Shown here one piece after another: positions 8,243-15,938 of a stretch of DNA of 18,681 nt. Each line of letters opens with the position of its first letter. The stretch's first letter is position 1. A program made the position numbers and the translations under genes. The DNA comes from Gammaproteobacteria bacterium UBA3498 (GTDB taxonomy: Bacteria; Pseudomonadota; Gammaproteobacteria; Pseudomonadales; Pseudohongiellaceae), in contig DFQD01000109.1 of the NCBI GenBank assembly GCA_002377605.1, forward strand, positions 1 to 18,681, in the 5' to 3' direction. Under the pieces are notes generated by a model. That model had not been told where the DNA came from and did not search any database. It saw only the letters and a list, made by a program, of their open reading frames with translations.

Positions 8243-8742
8243 TGAATGACGCATTAAGAATTGGGCATGGCATCGACGTGCATAAATTTGCGGAGAGCTA
8301 TCTGGAGGATAAACCTCTAAAGCTTGCTGGTTTGATCATTTCAGATAACTATTCTTTACTAGCTCATTCCGATGGTGATGTCGTATTGCATGCCATTTGC
8401 GACGCCATTCTAGGCGCTTGTGCGGCCGGAGATATCGGCCAATATTTTCCGGATGCCGATGAACAATTAGCTAACGCCGACAGCTCAGAGCTCTTGGAAC
8501 AAGTGCTTCAAATTGCAGGTAAAAATCAAATGCGGATTATCAATCTGGACGTAACAGTATTAGCCCAAGTACCCCTACTTGCGCCTCACCGCCAAGAAAT
8601 GATGGCAAGTCTATGCACTTTGCTCAGCCTGGATTCTGATCGAGTGAATATAAAGGCGACCACTACAGAGCGTCTCGGTTATATCGGCAGGGAAGAAGGC
8701 ATTGCTTGTCATGCAGTAATATTAATGGAATCCAATGCCTGA
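8242..8742 (+). CDS. ispF: 2-C-methyl-D-erythritol 2,4-cyclodiphosphate synthase
   Basis: Fifth step of the MEP pathway: cyclises CDP-ME 2-phosphate to ME-cPP with release of CMP. The 166-residue product (E. coli 159) contains the metal-binding motif GHGIDVHKF, the loop LAHSDGDVVLHAICDAILGA with a second metal-site histidine, GDIGQYFPD, and the C-terminal KATTTERLGYIGREEGIACHA typical of the trimeric enzyme. The start is GTG at 8242, overlapping the ispD stop by one base; there is no ATG in a sensible position, and this start yields the normal N-terminus. Its 3' end overlaps the truD start by 8 bp. These overlaps argue for one transcript covering ispD, ispF and truD. Confidence 0.97.
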   Translation: MNDALRIGHGIDVHKFAESYLEDKPLKLAGLIISDNYSLLAHSDGDVVLHAICDAILGACAAGDIGQYFPDADEQLANADSSELLEQVLQIAGKNQMRIINLDVTVLAQVPLLAPHRQEMMASLCTLLSLDSDRVNIKATTTERLGYIGREEGIACHAVILMESNA

Positions 8743-9823
8743 TAGCGTCGTTCAGCTCGAATCCCATTGGCGAGACATGGATAGTCTTGCTTATCTTGCT
8801 TCCCCTCCAACTGTTAGCGCGAGCATTAAAAAAAAGTTTTGTGATTTTAAGGTCTCAGAAGATCTGGGATTCGATCTTACTGGGAGTGGCGATCACTTGT
8901 ATTTGCAAATCAAGAAAATAGATTTGTCTACCATCGACGTTGCCAAGAAGTTAGCTTCTTCTACTCAACAAAGAGTGGCATCGATCGGGTATGCTGGGAT
9001 GAAAGATAGACGGGGTGAATGCACGCAATGGTTTAGCGTTCCGTTAGAAACCCTTGAGTCAGAAAATCTGGAGAGTATAGAAAGAGATAATTTACAGATT
9101 ATCTCCAGTAAACGAAATAGCAGAAAACTGAAAATAGGTAGCCACAAACTAAATCATTTCGAAATCATTTTGCGAAATTGCACTGGTGGCCGGAAAGATT
9201 TTGAATCGAATATATTACGAATCAAAAAACACGGTGTACCTAACTATTTTGGCCAACAACGCTTTGGTAAAGAACTGAGCAATCTAAAGCAGCTTAATGG
9301 AATTCTGCGAGAAAAAGTTAGAATTGGAAGTACAAAACGGAAACCTTTTAAGCGTAGTTTAGTGATCTCAGCGGCGCGGGCTTACTTATTCAATCAATTG
9401 TTATCAGAAAGACTAAATAGCAAGAATTGGGATACTTATGTTGATGGAGATGTACTCAATTTAAACGGCACTGATCGGAATTTTGTTCCGGATCAAGCAG
9501 GTTGGACCAATCTATTGCAAGAGCGCTTAACTAACTTCGATATTCATGTTACTGGGGGTTTAGGCGGGGTGATTGAATCTAAAAATAAATATGTATGCAC
9601 GGCCGAAGCTGCCGATATTGAAAAGGCAGTGATGGAGGAATTTCCGGGCCTTGTTCAAGCTTTAGGCATGCTCGGCTTGAAGGCTTCAAGAAGGCCTCTC
9701 AGATTCATGCCTGACAACCTGGAATGGTACTGGCTTGACGGGGAATCACTTAAGCTTGAATTTGATTTACGCAAGGGGGCGTATGCTACAAGTTTGTTGA
9801 GGGAAATTTGCAATACCGAATAA
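8735..9823 (+). CDS. truD: tRNA pseudouridine(13) synthase TruD
   Basis: Isomerises U13 of certain tRNAs (tRNA-Glu in E. coli) to pseudouridine. The 362-residue protein shows the TruD family blocks: CDFKVSEDLGFDLTGSGDHL near the N-terminus, the catalytic motif IGYAGMKDRRGECTQWF with nucleophile Asp91, VPNYFGQQRFGKELSNL, the helix KRSLVISAARAYLFNQLLSERL, and the C-terminal LEFDLRKGAYATSLLREICN. The RNA-binding TRUD insertion lies in the middle to C-terminal part. The ATG at 8735 overlaps the ispF stop by 8 bp and is preferred for coupling. An in-frame ATG at 8777 would remove 14 poorly conserved residues and cannot be excluded. Downstream one expects surE, but pcm follows directly. The TAA of truD is in the same frame as pcm. 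Confidence 0.96.
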   Translation: MPDSVVQLESHWRDMDSLAYLASPPTVSASIKKKFCDFKVSEDLGFDLTGSGDHLYLQIKKIDLSTIDVAKKLASSTQQRVASIGYAGMKDRRGECTQWFSVPLETLESENLESIERDNLQIISSKRNSRKLKIGSHKLNHFEIILRNCTGGRKDFESNILRIKKHGVPNYFGQQRFGKELSNLKQLNGILREKVRIGSTKRKPFKRSLVISAARAYLFNQLLSERLNSKNWDTYVDGDVLNLNGTDRNFVPDQAGWTNLLQERLTNFDIHVTGGLGGVIESKNKYVCTAEAADIEKAVMEEFPGLVQALGMLGLKASRRPLRFMPDNLEWYWLDGESLKLEFDLRKGAYATSLLREICNTE

Positions 9824-9850
9824 AGAGCAGGAATAGTATGGAGTAGTAAC

Positions 9851-10525
9851 TTGAGTAGTAATCACAATTTAAATGGCATTGGCATGACCTCTCAGCGTAC
9901 GCGTGAACGCTTATTAGGGCGACTAATTGATCAAGGCATTAGCAGTTTGGAAGTGCTGGATGTGATGCGCTCAACCCCTAGGCATATATTTCTTGATGAG
10001 GCTCTTTCTCATCGTGCCTATGAAGATGTGGCTCTTCCCATTGGTCATAACCAAACCATTTCCCAACCTTATATCGTTGCTCGTATGACTGAAGCGATTG
10101 TAACTTCGGGACCTTTAGAAACAGTGTTAGAAATCGGTACAGGTTGTGGCTATCAGACTGCGATTATTGCTCAACTGGCAAAGAAGGTTTACACCGTAGA
10201 GCGTATAAAACCATTGTTGAATAGAGCTAAAGCCAATATTAGAACTCTGCGCTTACGCAATACGGACTTTAAACATGATGATGGTAGTTTAGGATGGGAG
10301 CAAAAAGCACCCTTCGACGCTATTATTACTACAGCTGCCCCACAAGAAATTCCGAATGAATTGTTGCACCAGTTAAATCCAGGAGGAGGCCGATTGGTTA
10401 TTCCAGTTGGTGGTGATGACCGACAGGAACTTAAATTGGTTACCCGTAATGGAGATCACTTTTCGGAAAGTTTTCTGGATGCTGTACGCTTCGTACCGCT
10501 ACTTATAGGTCAGTTACAACACTGA
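9851..10525 (+). CDS. pcm: Protein-L-isoaspartate O-methyltransferase
   Basis: Methylates L-isoaspartyl residues formed by protein ageing, using S-adenosylmethionine, so that they can return to aspartate; a stress and stationary-phase repair enzyme. The 224-residue protein matches Pseudomonas-type Pcm: GIGMTSQRTRERLLGRL, PRHIFLDEALSHRAYED, ALPIGHNQTISQPYIVARM, SAM-binding motif I VLEIGTGCGYQTA (from residue 92), YTVERI, FDAIITTAAPQEIP, GGRLVIPVGG and AVRFVPLL. I choose the TTG at 9851 because GGAG lies 7 nt upstream and because the conserved GIG-TSQRTR block begins before the first ATG (9884). The gene starts 27 bp after truD, whereas most relatives have surE between. A DUF368 gene starts 14 bp downstream. 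Confidence 0.95.
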   Translation: MSSNHNLNGIGMTSQRTRERLLGRLIDQGISSLEVLDVMRSTPRHIFLDEALSHRAYEDVALPIGHNQTISQPYIVARMTEAIVTSGPLETVLEIGTGCGYQTAIIAQLAKKVYTVERIKPLLNRAKANIRTLRLRNTDFKHDDGSLGWEQKAPFDAIITTAAPQEIPNELLHQLNPGGGRLVIPVGGDDRQELKLVTRNGDHFSESFLDAVRFVPLLIGQLQH

Positions 10526-10539
10526 CGTCTGGACTCATT

Positions 10540-11514
10540 ATGATTGAAGATTCTTCAGCTACCAGCCAGAATTCAATACTAAATTATTCCAGCTTGGTTT
10601 TATTTTTGAAAGGTGTTGCCATGGGTTTGGGCGATTCAGTTCCCGGTGTTTCGGGTGGGACCATAGCGGTTATAACCAATATCTATGAACGGCTCATTTT
10701 CGCCATCCGTTCGATAGATGGAACGGCAGTAAGAAATCTGTTCGCGATGAAGTTCGCAAAACTTTGGCAACACATCGACGGCAACTTTTTACTTTTATTG
10801 GCACTAGGTGTTTTAAGTGGGCTGATAATTTCCGCTAATACTGTTCTTTATTTATTAGCCAGCTATCCCGAACCCTTAATGTCATTCTTTGTCGGATTAG
10901 TGCTTGCATCTATTTGGATTCTTCGCTCGCAGTATGAAAGGAATAGCTATGCAATTTGGGCAGCTATTTTGTTTGGCGTCGGGATAGCAATTTTAGTAGG
11001 AAATTTGGAGCCGAGAACCGCTAATGTGAGTCCGGTCTATGTCTTCATTTGTGGTGCAATTGGAATATGCGCCATGATTTTACCTGGTCTTTCGGGCGCT
11101 TTAATTCTTCTCTTATTGGGAGTCTATCAGTTTGTTCTCACAGCGTTAGTGCAGTTCGATATTTTTTACATTATTGTCTTTGCCGCTGGCTGTATCGTGG
11201 GTTTGCTCGGCTTTTCTAGAGTGCTCGCCTCGCTTTTGAAGAATTACCATAATCTCACTTTTGGGTTTATTTCCGGCATGCTCTTGGGTTCTGTGTACGC
11301 ATTGTGGCCATGGCAGCAGGCAATAAGCTTTTATATCGATAGTTCCGGGGTACAACATCCATTACAAACTGTGAATATCTGGCCGTTAAACTATACAGAG
11401 ACAACTGGAAATCCGTCTTGGCTGGCAATTTCCCTGATATCTTTTGTTGGTGGGATAGCTTTGGTGGTTTATCTCTATTCAATTTTTAACAAAAAGGGCG
11501 CTGCTAACGTCTAG
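10540..11514 (+). CDS. DUF368 family membrane protein, PopT-like (putative undecaprenyl phosphate translocase)
   Basis: Polytopic inner-membrane protein of 324 residues with about eight to ten hydrophobic segments. Two related signature loops are visible: GLGDSVPGVSGGTIAV near residues 30-45, and AMILPGLSGALILLLLG in the middle. This PG-(V/L)-SG duplication is the hallmark of DUF368 and suggests an inverted-repeat transporter fold. Some members of the family (PopT of Vibrio cholerae) have been reported to return undecaprenyl phosphate, the lipid carrier for peptidoglycan and O-antigen, across the inner membrane. That this protein does the same is inference from family membership. It lies 14 bp after pcm and is followed closely by nlpD, so it shares a transcript with a cell-wall amidase activator. 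It is downstream of ispD and ispF, whose pathway makes the carrier. Confidence 0.9.
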   Translation: MIEDSSATSQNSILNYSSLVLFLKGVAMGLGDSVPGVSGGTIAVITNIYERLIFAIRSIDGTAVRNLFAMKFAKLWQHIDGNFLLLLALGVLSGLIISANTVLYLLASYPEPLMSFFVGLVLASIWILRSQYERNSYAIWAAILFGVGIAILVGNLEPRTANVSPVYVFICGAIGICAMILPGLSGALILLLLGVYQFVLTALVQFDIFYIIVFAAGCIVGLLGFSRVLASLLKNYHNLTFGFISGMLLGSVYALWPWQQAISFYIDSSGVQHPLQTVNIWPLNYTETTGNPSWLAISLISFVGGIALVVYLYSIFNKKGAANV

Positions 11515-11543
11515 AGCTGTGTAACGAGTTTTTGGAGTTAAAG

Positions 11544-12473
11544 ATGGTTAGCAATATTGAGAAAACTTGGCTTGTCGCTATCGTGACAGCCGTTCTTGTA
11601 AGTTGCGGGAACAGCTTACAGGCCCCGGTTTCAGAACAAGGAGAGTGGCAAGTAGCTAATGGTCCCATTATTGTGAGTAGTGATACACCTGCTGGAAGTT
11701 TTCGTGTGCAGGAAAGCACACCCGCTATTTTTAACTCTGAATACAATAAGCCGATAGGTGAAAGCACGACAATTAGTTCAGGAATTTCTAGTAATCCGAT
11801 TGTTTCTGAGAGCCTGAGTGGGGTGGCTGGACAAACTCATCGTGTTAGAGCTGGTGATAATTTAATGTCCATTGCCTTCCAATACGACGTAGATTTTCGT
11901 GCACTTGCAAGAGCAAATGCGCTCGATCCTCCCTACACCATTTTCGTCGATCAGGAAATTAATTTAGACGTTAGTCGGGTTGTTGATCAGCAAACCGAAA
12001 GAAACAGTCAGTTGGGGACTATTGTTACGGATAACTCAGTTGCACGAGCTCAAGGAACATTATCAAGAGGAGGCGGACTGATTCGTCAGACCGTTGGTTC
12101 AAATAGAGAGCCAGATTGGGGTTGGCCTCACCAAGGAAGAATAGTGCGTGGGTTTCAAGCCGACGTTAACAAAGGCATAGATATCGGTGGCGAAGTTGGC
12201 GAACCTGTTTTTGCTGCAGGCCCAGGAAATGTAGTTTATTCTGGCGGCGGAGTACAAGGCAGTGGAAATCTAATCATTATTCGCCATAGCGATAAATACT
12301 TGAGTGCTTATGCACACAATAGTGAAATGCTAGTCGTTGAGGGTTCTCGAGTTCGTGCTGGCGAAAAGATTGCAGAGATTGGACAGAATCCTAGTGGCGT
12401 TGCCATGCTACATTTTGAAATCCGCGTGGACGGACAATCGGTGGATCCGATAGGATTACTGCCGAAACGCTAA
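11544..12473 (+). CDS. nlpD: Lipoprotein NlpD (LysM and LytM/M23 domains), activator of amidase AmiC
   Basis: Outer-membrane lipoprotein that activates the septal amidase AmiC for daughter-cell separation. From the ATG at 11544 the 309-residue product has a lipoprotein signal peptide: a short polar start, hydrophobic WLVAIVTAVLVS, and lipobox L18-V19-S20-C21. A low-complexity linker follows, then a LysM peptidoglycan-binding domain (about 99-145, THRVRAGDNLMSIAFQYDV) and a C-terminal LytM/M23 domain (about 193-305, GWPHQGRIVRGF, KGIDIGG, NLIIIRHSDKYLSAYAHN, MLHFEIRVDGQSVDP). The first zinc-ligand position of active M23 enzymes (H in HxGxD-like motifs) is replaced by NKGID, as in E. coli NlpD, so it is a non-enzymatic activator. 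The ATG is preferred over a TTG at 11532 because GGAG lies 7 nt before it. rpoS does not follow. Confidence 0.95.
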   Translation: MVSNIEKTWLVAIVTAVLVSCGNSLQAPVSEQGEWQVANGPIIVSSDTPAGSFRVQESTPAIFNSEYNKPIGESTTISSGISSNPIVSESLSGVAGQTHRVRAGDNLMSIAFQYDVDFRALARANALDPPYTIFVDQEINLDVSRVVDQQTERNSQLGTIVTDNSVARAQGTLSRGGGLIRQTVGSNREPDWGWPHQGRIVRGFQADVNKGIDIGGEVGEPVFAAGPGNVVYSGGGVQGSGNLIIIRHSDKYLSAYAHNSEMLVVEGSRVRAGEKIAEIGQNPSGVAMLHFEIRVDGQSVDPIGLLPKR

Positions 12474-12518
12474 TCCCAACCGTAAAAATAAAAATTTGTG
12501 CTGTGATATAAATTCTAA

Positions 12519-12536
12519 ACCTAGAAATTGCTAGGT
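12519..12536 (+). other. Hairpin downstream of nlpD
   Basis: A perfect 6-bp stem (ACCTAG/CTAGGT) around a 6-nt loop lies 46 bp after the nlpD stop. No U-run follows, so it is at most a weak or Rho-assisted end, or a 3' stabilising structure, of the long plus-strand transcript. Confidence 0.3.
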
Positions 12537-12618
12537 AGTGATAAGACCCGCTTCTGTATTCTGCTTTATCTCAATAGCGATCAATAAGATAGAGTAAATT
12601 TTTGAAAGGGAGGGCTAT

Positions 12619-12777
12619 TTGCTCTTCTATCTGACGAACTTTCAACTGGTGCAGGGCGTTTCACTCAAGCCAATACAGAATATGCTTAGCGCACTAGACT
12701 TTTTAATCGCGAAAAATCTAGGGTTAAAAAAACCACTGCAATCGCAGCTGATTTTCGTAATTCGTTTAAAGTTCTAG
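12619..12777 (+). CDS. Possible small protein (52 aa) in the place of rpoS
   Basis: An open frame of 52 codons starts with TTG at 12619. It is preceded by an excellent Shine-Dalgarno (AAGGGAGGG, ending 4 nt before the TTG) and ends with TAG at 12775-12777, overlapping the 3' end of the convergent fdxA by 12 bp. The same frame is open back to a TAA at 12595-12597. The peptide is rich in hydrophobic and basic residues (for example LLFYLTNFQLVQGVSLKP and LIFVIRLKF at the end) with no recognisable domain, and bears no resemblance to RpoS. It could be a chance frame in the nlpD-fdxA gap. The ribosome binding site is the only positive sign. Confidence 0.22.
   Translation: MLFYLTNFQLVQGVSLKPIQNMLSALDFLIAKNLGLKKPLQSQLIFVIRLKF
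12726..12747 (-). terminator. Weak intrinsic terminator of fdxA
   Basis: On the minus strand, 18 bases after the fdxA stop, CTGC-GATT-GCAG forms a short GC-rich stem followed by TGG and seven T residues. The stem is only 4 to 5 bp, so the call is tentative, but the arrangement (stem then T-run, right distance from the stop, correct strand) is that of an intrinsic terminator. Confidence 0.4.
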
Positions 12778-13089
12778 ATACTCACGTTTATTTGGTTTGT
12801 CTGCCCATGTCTCAGCATCGGCCAGAGGGTCTTTTTTCTCTGTAATGTTCGGCCAGCTCTCTGAAAGCTCAGCATTTAAAGCTAAGTATTCCTGCTGTGC
12901 TTCTGGGAGTTCATCTTCAGCGTAGATTGCATCTACCGGGCATTCGGGTTCACAAAGTGCGCAGTCGATGCATTCATCTGGGTGAATAACTAGAAAATTT
13001 GGACCTTCATAGAAACAGTCTACCGGACAAACCTCGACACAGTCTGTATGTTTGCAGCGAATGCAATTATCACCAACAACAAAAGTCAT
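12766..13089 (-). CDS. fdxA: Seven-iron ferredoxin FdxA ([3Fe-4S][4Fe-4S])
   Basis: Small cytosolic electron carrier of 107 residues. The N-terminal half contains CIRCKHTDCVEVCPVDC (C9, C12, C17, C21, C25) and CIDCALCEPECP (C40, C43, C46, C50). By comparison with Azotobacter ferredoxin I (numbering +1), C9, C17 and C50 should hold the [3Fe-4S] cluster and C21, C40, C43 and C46 the [4Fe-4S] cluster. The acidic tail of about 50 residues, with SWPNITEKKDPLADAE and ending in KREYLEL, is typical of proteobacterial FdxA. GGAG 6 nt before the ATG supports the start. It lies 105 bp after mutS on the same strand, as in Pseudomonas, with its own probable promoter in the gap. The partner enzyme is not visible here. 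Confidence 0.97.
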   Translation of the reverse strand: MTFVVGDNCIRCKHTDCVEVCPVDCFYEGPNFLVIHPDECIDCALCEPECPVDAIYAEDELPEAQQEYLALNAELSESWPNITEKKDPLADAETWADKPNKREYLEL

Positions 13090-13139
13090 TTCATCTCCGT
13101 ACTATCTAATTCCTGTTCTATCTGTGCGAAACGGCAGGC

Positions 13140-13150
13140 ATTCTACCAGT
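13140..13150 (-). promoter_or_regulatory. Possible extended -10 promoter of fdxA
   Basis: Read on the minus strand, CTGGTAGAAT places an extended -10 (TGnTAGAAT) about 50 nt before the fdxA ATG. No good -35 stands at 17 bp. The location, between mutS and fdxA, fits separate expression of the ferredoxin. Confidence 0.35.
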
Positions 13151-13174
13151 TTTTCCCTCACAATTCTCAGTTAG

Positions 13175-13196
13175 AAAAGGCTTAACGAAGCAGCCT
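13175..13196 (-). terminator. Weak terminator-like hairpin after mutS
   Basis: On the minus strand AGGCT (overlapping the last two bases of the mutS stop) pairs with AGCCT across a 9-nt loop and is followed by TTTTC. The 5-bp stem is short and the T-run has only four residues, so partial termination between mutS and fdxA is the most that can be proposed. Confidence 0.35.
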
Positions 13197-15816
13197 ATTT
13201 AGTCTTATTTTTAAGTTCATAGAGAATAGATAACGCTTCTTTTGCCGTTATTTCATCAGGATTGAGTTTTTCCAGAAATTCTACAACCGGGTGTGGGGCT
13301 GAGCCGAATAAATCCACCTGGTTGGGGAATTGTAGGTTCGATGCTTCCTGGATTTCTGTACCCGCATTCGCCTCTAATTGACTTAGTTTATCGCGCGCTT
13401 TATCTATTACTGGAGTTGGTATTCCCGCCAATTGGGCGACCTCCAATCCGTAGCTTTGGTTGGCAGGACCGGATTTAACGGCGTGCAAAAATACTATGCC
13501 ATTATCATGCTCAATGGCGTCCAGGTGGACATTGATAATGTTGTCGTATGAGTTTGGCAAGGAAGTGAGTTCAAAATAATGAGTGGCGAATAAGGTAAAG
13601 GCCGATAATTTCTCGGCAATATAAACCCCTGCAGCCCAGGCTAAGGAGAGACCGTCAAAAGTACTGGTGCCACGGCCGATTTCATCCATTAACACTAGAC
13701 TATTTGGAGTTGAGTTATGCAGAATGTTTGCCGTTTCACTCATCTCCACCATGAAAGTTGAGCGCCCTCCAGCTAAGTCATCCGATGAACCTATTCGAGT
13801 AAAGATACGATCGATTGGACCGACATTGGCCGCTGCCGCTGGCACATAACTGCCACACATTGCGAGTAAAACAATTAGAGCGGTTTGACGCATATAGGTG
13901 GATTTGCCACCCATGTTGGGTCCGGTAATGATTAGCATTTTTTGCTGATTATTTAAACACAGATCATTGGCGACAAAGTCCTCGGTCAAAACTGTTTCCA
14001 CAACTGGATGACGACCTTCTTCGATAATGAGTTCCGGCTCAGTGGATAACATCGGTCGTACATAGTTGAGATTAATTGCACGCTCAGCAAAGCAATTGAG
14101 AACATCGAGTTCGGCAATAGCCTCAGCACTGGTAATAAGCTTGGCTAGATCTTCTGCTAGTAAATCTAGAAGTCCTTCATAAAGAGCTTTTTCTCTCGTG
14201 AGAGCTTTGCTTTTGGCGCTCAACACTTTGTCTTCAAACTTCTTTAACTCAGGCGTTATAAATCTTTCCGCATTTTTTAAGGTTTGACGCCGAACGTATT
14301 CAGCAGGTAATTCTGTCTCTGCCTGCCCTTTGCTCATTTCGATGTAGTAACCATGAACTCTATTGAATCCGACTTTCAATGTGCTGAGCCCAGTTCTTTC
14401 TTTCTCTCTTAATTCGAGATCAATAAGATACTGCCCTGCATTGGTGCTTAAATTTCGTAGCTCATCTAATGCGTCGTCATAACCTTCTGCAATCACTCCA
14501 CCTTCACGGATTACAACTGGGGGGTTTTCTTCAATCGCTTTCTGTAGAAGTGAGGTTTGTTCCGGAAAGCTAGAAATTCTCTTAGCTATTGGTGCCACTG
14601 AATCATCTTTTATTTCCATGAGGCTGTTTTGCAGCTCAGGCAGCAGTTCATAACTGTCTCTTAACTTGGCCAGGTCTCTAGGGCGGGCAGACCTTAAACC
14701 GAGGCGCGCTAATATCCGTTCTAAGTCTCCAATACCCTTTAATAGCTCAGCGATTGGCTCGAACCGATAGTCGGTCATCAAGCAGCTAACGACTTGCTGC
14801 CTTGTTTCTAATAGCGTTTTGTTCCGTAGAGGTCGATTAAGCCAACGTGAAAGAAGGCGGCAGCCCATGGAAGTTGAAGTGGTATCCATTACTGACAGCA
14901 ACGTGTTTTGACGTCCACCGACAAGATTTGTATCTATTTCCAGATTTCTACGACTGGCGGCATCGAGAATAACGCTGTCTGAAAGCTGTTCTACCTGTAT
15001 GCCCTGGATATGTGGTAATTCAGACTTTTGGGTTTCACGGGCATATTGAATTAAGCAACCCGCAGCCTGCACGGCTGCATTGAGATCTGCACAATCGAAA
15101 GCAGATAGGTCTCTTGTGTTGAAATGTTCGCAAAGTATTCTATTTGCATTAGAGAATTCAAATTCCCAAACCGGCCTCTTCTGTAGGGCCGGATTATCGA
15201 GTTTTGTTTCTACTTCAATAAGATCGTCACTAATTAATAGTTCTGCCGGCTTTATTCTCTCGATTTCGGTAAAAAGTGCATCAATGCCAATGACTTGACT
15301 TAGAACAAAGCGACCGCTGCTTATGTTCATATAGGCAATTCCGTACTGTAGATCGGAGTCTTTTGTCTTCGAGATTTCAGTCGCGCTAATCGCAAGAAGG
15401 CAGTTATCTCTTCGCTCATCGAGAAGGGCCTCATCACTGACAGTGCCTGGCGTGATCACTCGAATCACTTCTCGCTCTACTGGTCCTTTAGAGGTGGCTG
15501 GGTCACCTATTTGCTCACAAATGGCGACGGAAACACGCGCTTCCACTAATTTGGCGAGGTAACGATCTGCCGCATGAAAAGGAATTCCACACATTGGAAT
15601 TGGATTTCCTGCAGATTTGCCTCTTGCGGTCAGAGTGATATCGAGAATGTCAGCGGCAATTTTTGCATCGTCATAGAAGAGCTCATAGAAATCTCCCATG
15701 CGATAGAACAATAAGTTGTCTTGATTTTGTGCCTTGATGCGCAAGTACTGCTGCATCATGGGAGTGTGTTTTTGCGTTTCGCCCAAAGTCTTAAACTGAG
15801 TTCTAGGATTATTCAC
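13195..15816 (-). CDS. mutS: DNA mismatch repair protein MutS
   Basis: Recognises mismatches and small loops in DNA and, with ATP, recruits MutL. The 873-residue product (E. coli 853) aligns with MutS throughout. The N-terminal mismatch-binding domain has HTPMMQQYLRIK and the Phe-X-Glu reader F43-Y44-E45 in RMGDFYELF. Connector, lever and clamp regions follow (GDLERILARLGLRSARPRDLAKL, KVGFNRVHGYYIE, RRQTLKNAERFITPELK). The ABC-type ATPase has Walker A GPNMGGKST at 632-640, Walker B LVLMDEIGRGTSTFDG and the family motif FATHYFELT. The N-terminus begins at a GTG at 15816 with no clear Shine-Dalgarno. An in-frame TTG ten codons later is an alternative. A -10-like TAGAAT (15829-15834, minus strand) sits very close to this start. 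The gene is divergent from pncC and ahead of fdxA, as in Pseudomonas. Confidence 0.98.
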   Translation of the reverse strand: MNNPRTQFKTLGETQKHTPMMQQYLRIKAQNQDNLLFYRMGDFYELFYDDAKIAADILDITLTARGKSAGNPIPMCGIPFHAADRYLAKLVEARVSVAICEQIGDPATSKGPVEREVIRVITPGTVSDEALLDERRDNCLLAISATEISKTKDSDLQYGIAYMNISSGRFVLSQVIGIDALFTEIERIKPAELLISDDLIEVETKLDNPALQKRPVWEFEFSNANRILCEHFNTRDLSAFDCADLNAAVQAAGCLIQYARETQKSELPHIQGIQVEQLSDSVILDAASRRNLEIDTNLVGGRQNTLLSVMDTTSTSMGCRLLSRWLNRPLRNKTLLETRQQVVSCLMTDYRFEPIAELLKGIGDLERILARLGLRSARPRDLAKLRDSYELLPELQNSLMEIKDDSVAPIAKRISSFPEQTSLLQKAIEENPPVVIREGGVIAEGYDDALDELRNLSTNAGQYLIDLELREKERTGLSTLKVGFNRVHGYYIEMSKGQAETELPAEYVRRQTLKNAERFITPELKKFEDKVLSAKSKALTREKALYEGLLDLLAEDLAKLITSAEAIAELDVLNCFAERAINLNYVRPMLSTEPELIIEEGRHPVVETVLTEDFVANDLCLNNQQKMLIITGPNMGGKSTYMRQTALIVLLAMCGSYVPAAAANVGPIDRIFTRIGSSDDLAGGRSTFMVEMSETANILHNSTPNSLVLMDEIGRGTSTFDGLSLAWAAGVYIAEKLSAFTLFATHYFELTSLPNSYDNIINVHLDAIEHDNGIVFLHAVKSGPANQSYGLEVAQLAGIPTPVIDKARDKLSQLEANAGTEIQEASNLQFPNQVDLFGSAPHPVVEFLEKLNPDEITAKEALSILYELKNKTK

Positions 15817-15852
15817 ATTAAGCAGGCGATTCTACACGTTTTAAGTTTTTAC

Positions 15853-15880
15853 TTGGACTTTAATCACAGTTTGGTACTAA
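15853..15880 (+). promoter_or_regulatory. Possible promoter of pncC
   Basis: TTGGAC at 15853-15858 and TACTAA at 15875-15880 are 16 bp apart, in the 121-bp gap between the divergent mutS and pncC starts. The match is moderate, and AT-rich DNA yields such matches by chance. The divergent layout requires a promoter here somewhere. Confidence 0.3.
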
Positions 15881-15920
15881 GTTGTTTAATAGTTTTTGCA
15901 TTTGGTTTCCGCTACCTGAG

Positions 15921-15938
15921 TGGATACCATTGTATCCA
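15921..15938. promoter_or_regulatory. Inverted repeat abutting the pncC start codon
   Basis: TGGATAC and GTATCCA are perfect 7-bp complementary arms around CATT. The final A is the first base of the pncC ATG (15938). In RNA this would be a hairpin covering the initiation region; in DNA it could be an operator. Only the symmetry is seen; the function is not known. Confidence 0.4.

Noticed and set aside
8735..10525. TruD-Pcm fusion, since both genes are in the same frame
   Set aside because: A clear TAA ends truD and pcm has its own Shine-Dalgarno and normal N-terminus; sharing a frame has a one-in-three chance.
11504..11767. An antisense open frame over the start of nlpD
   Set aside because: It overlaps the nlpD start, signal peptide and linker, with no recognisable motif or ribosome binding site.
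12474..12765. Remnant of rpoS, or an rsmZ-type small RNA, in the nlpD-fdxA gap
   Set aside because: No stretch resembles a sigma factor in any plus frame. Pseudomonas carries rsmZ near here, but I see only one GGA motif instead of the repeated GGA loops that define it.
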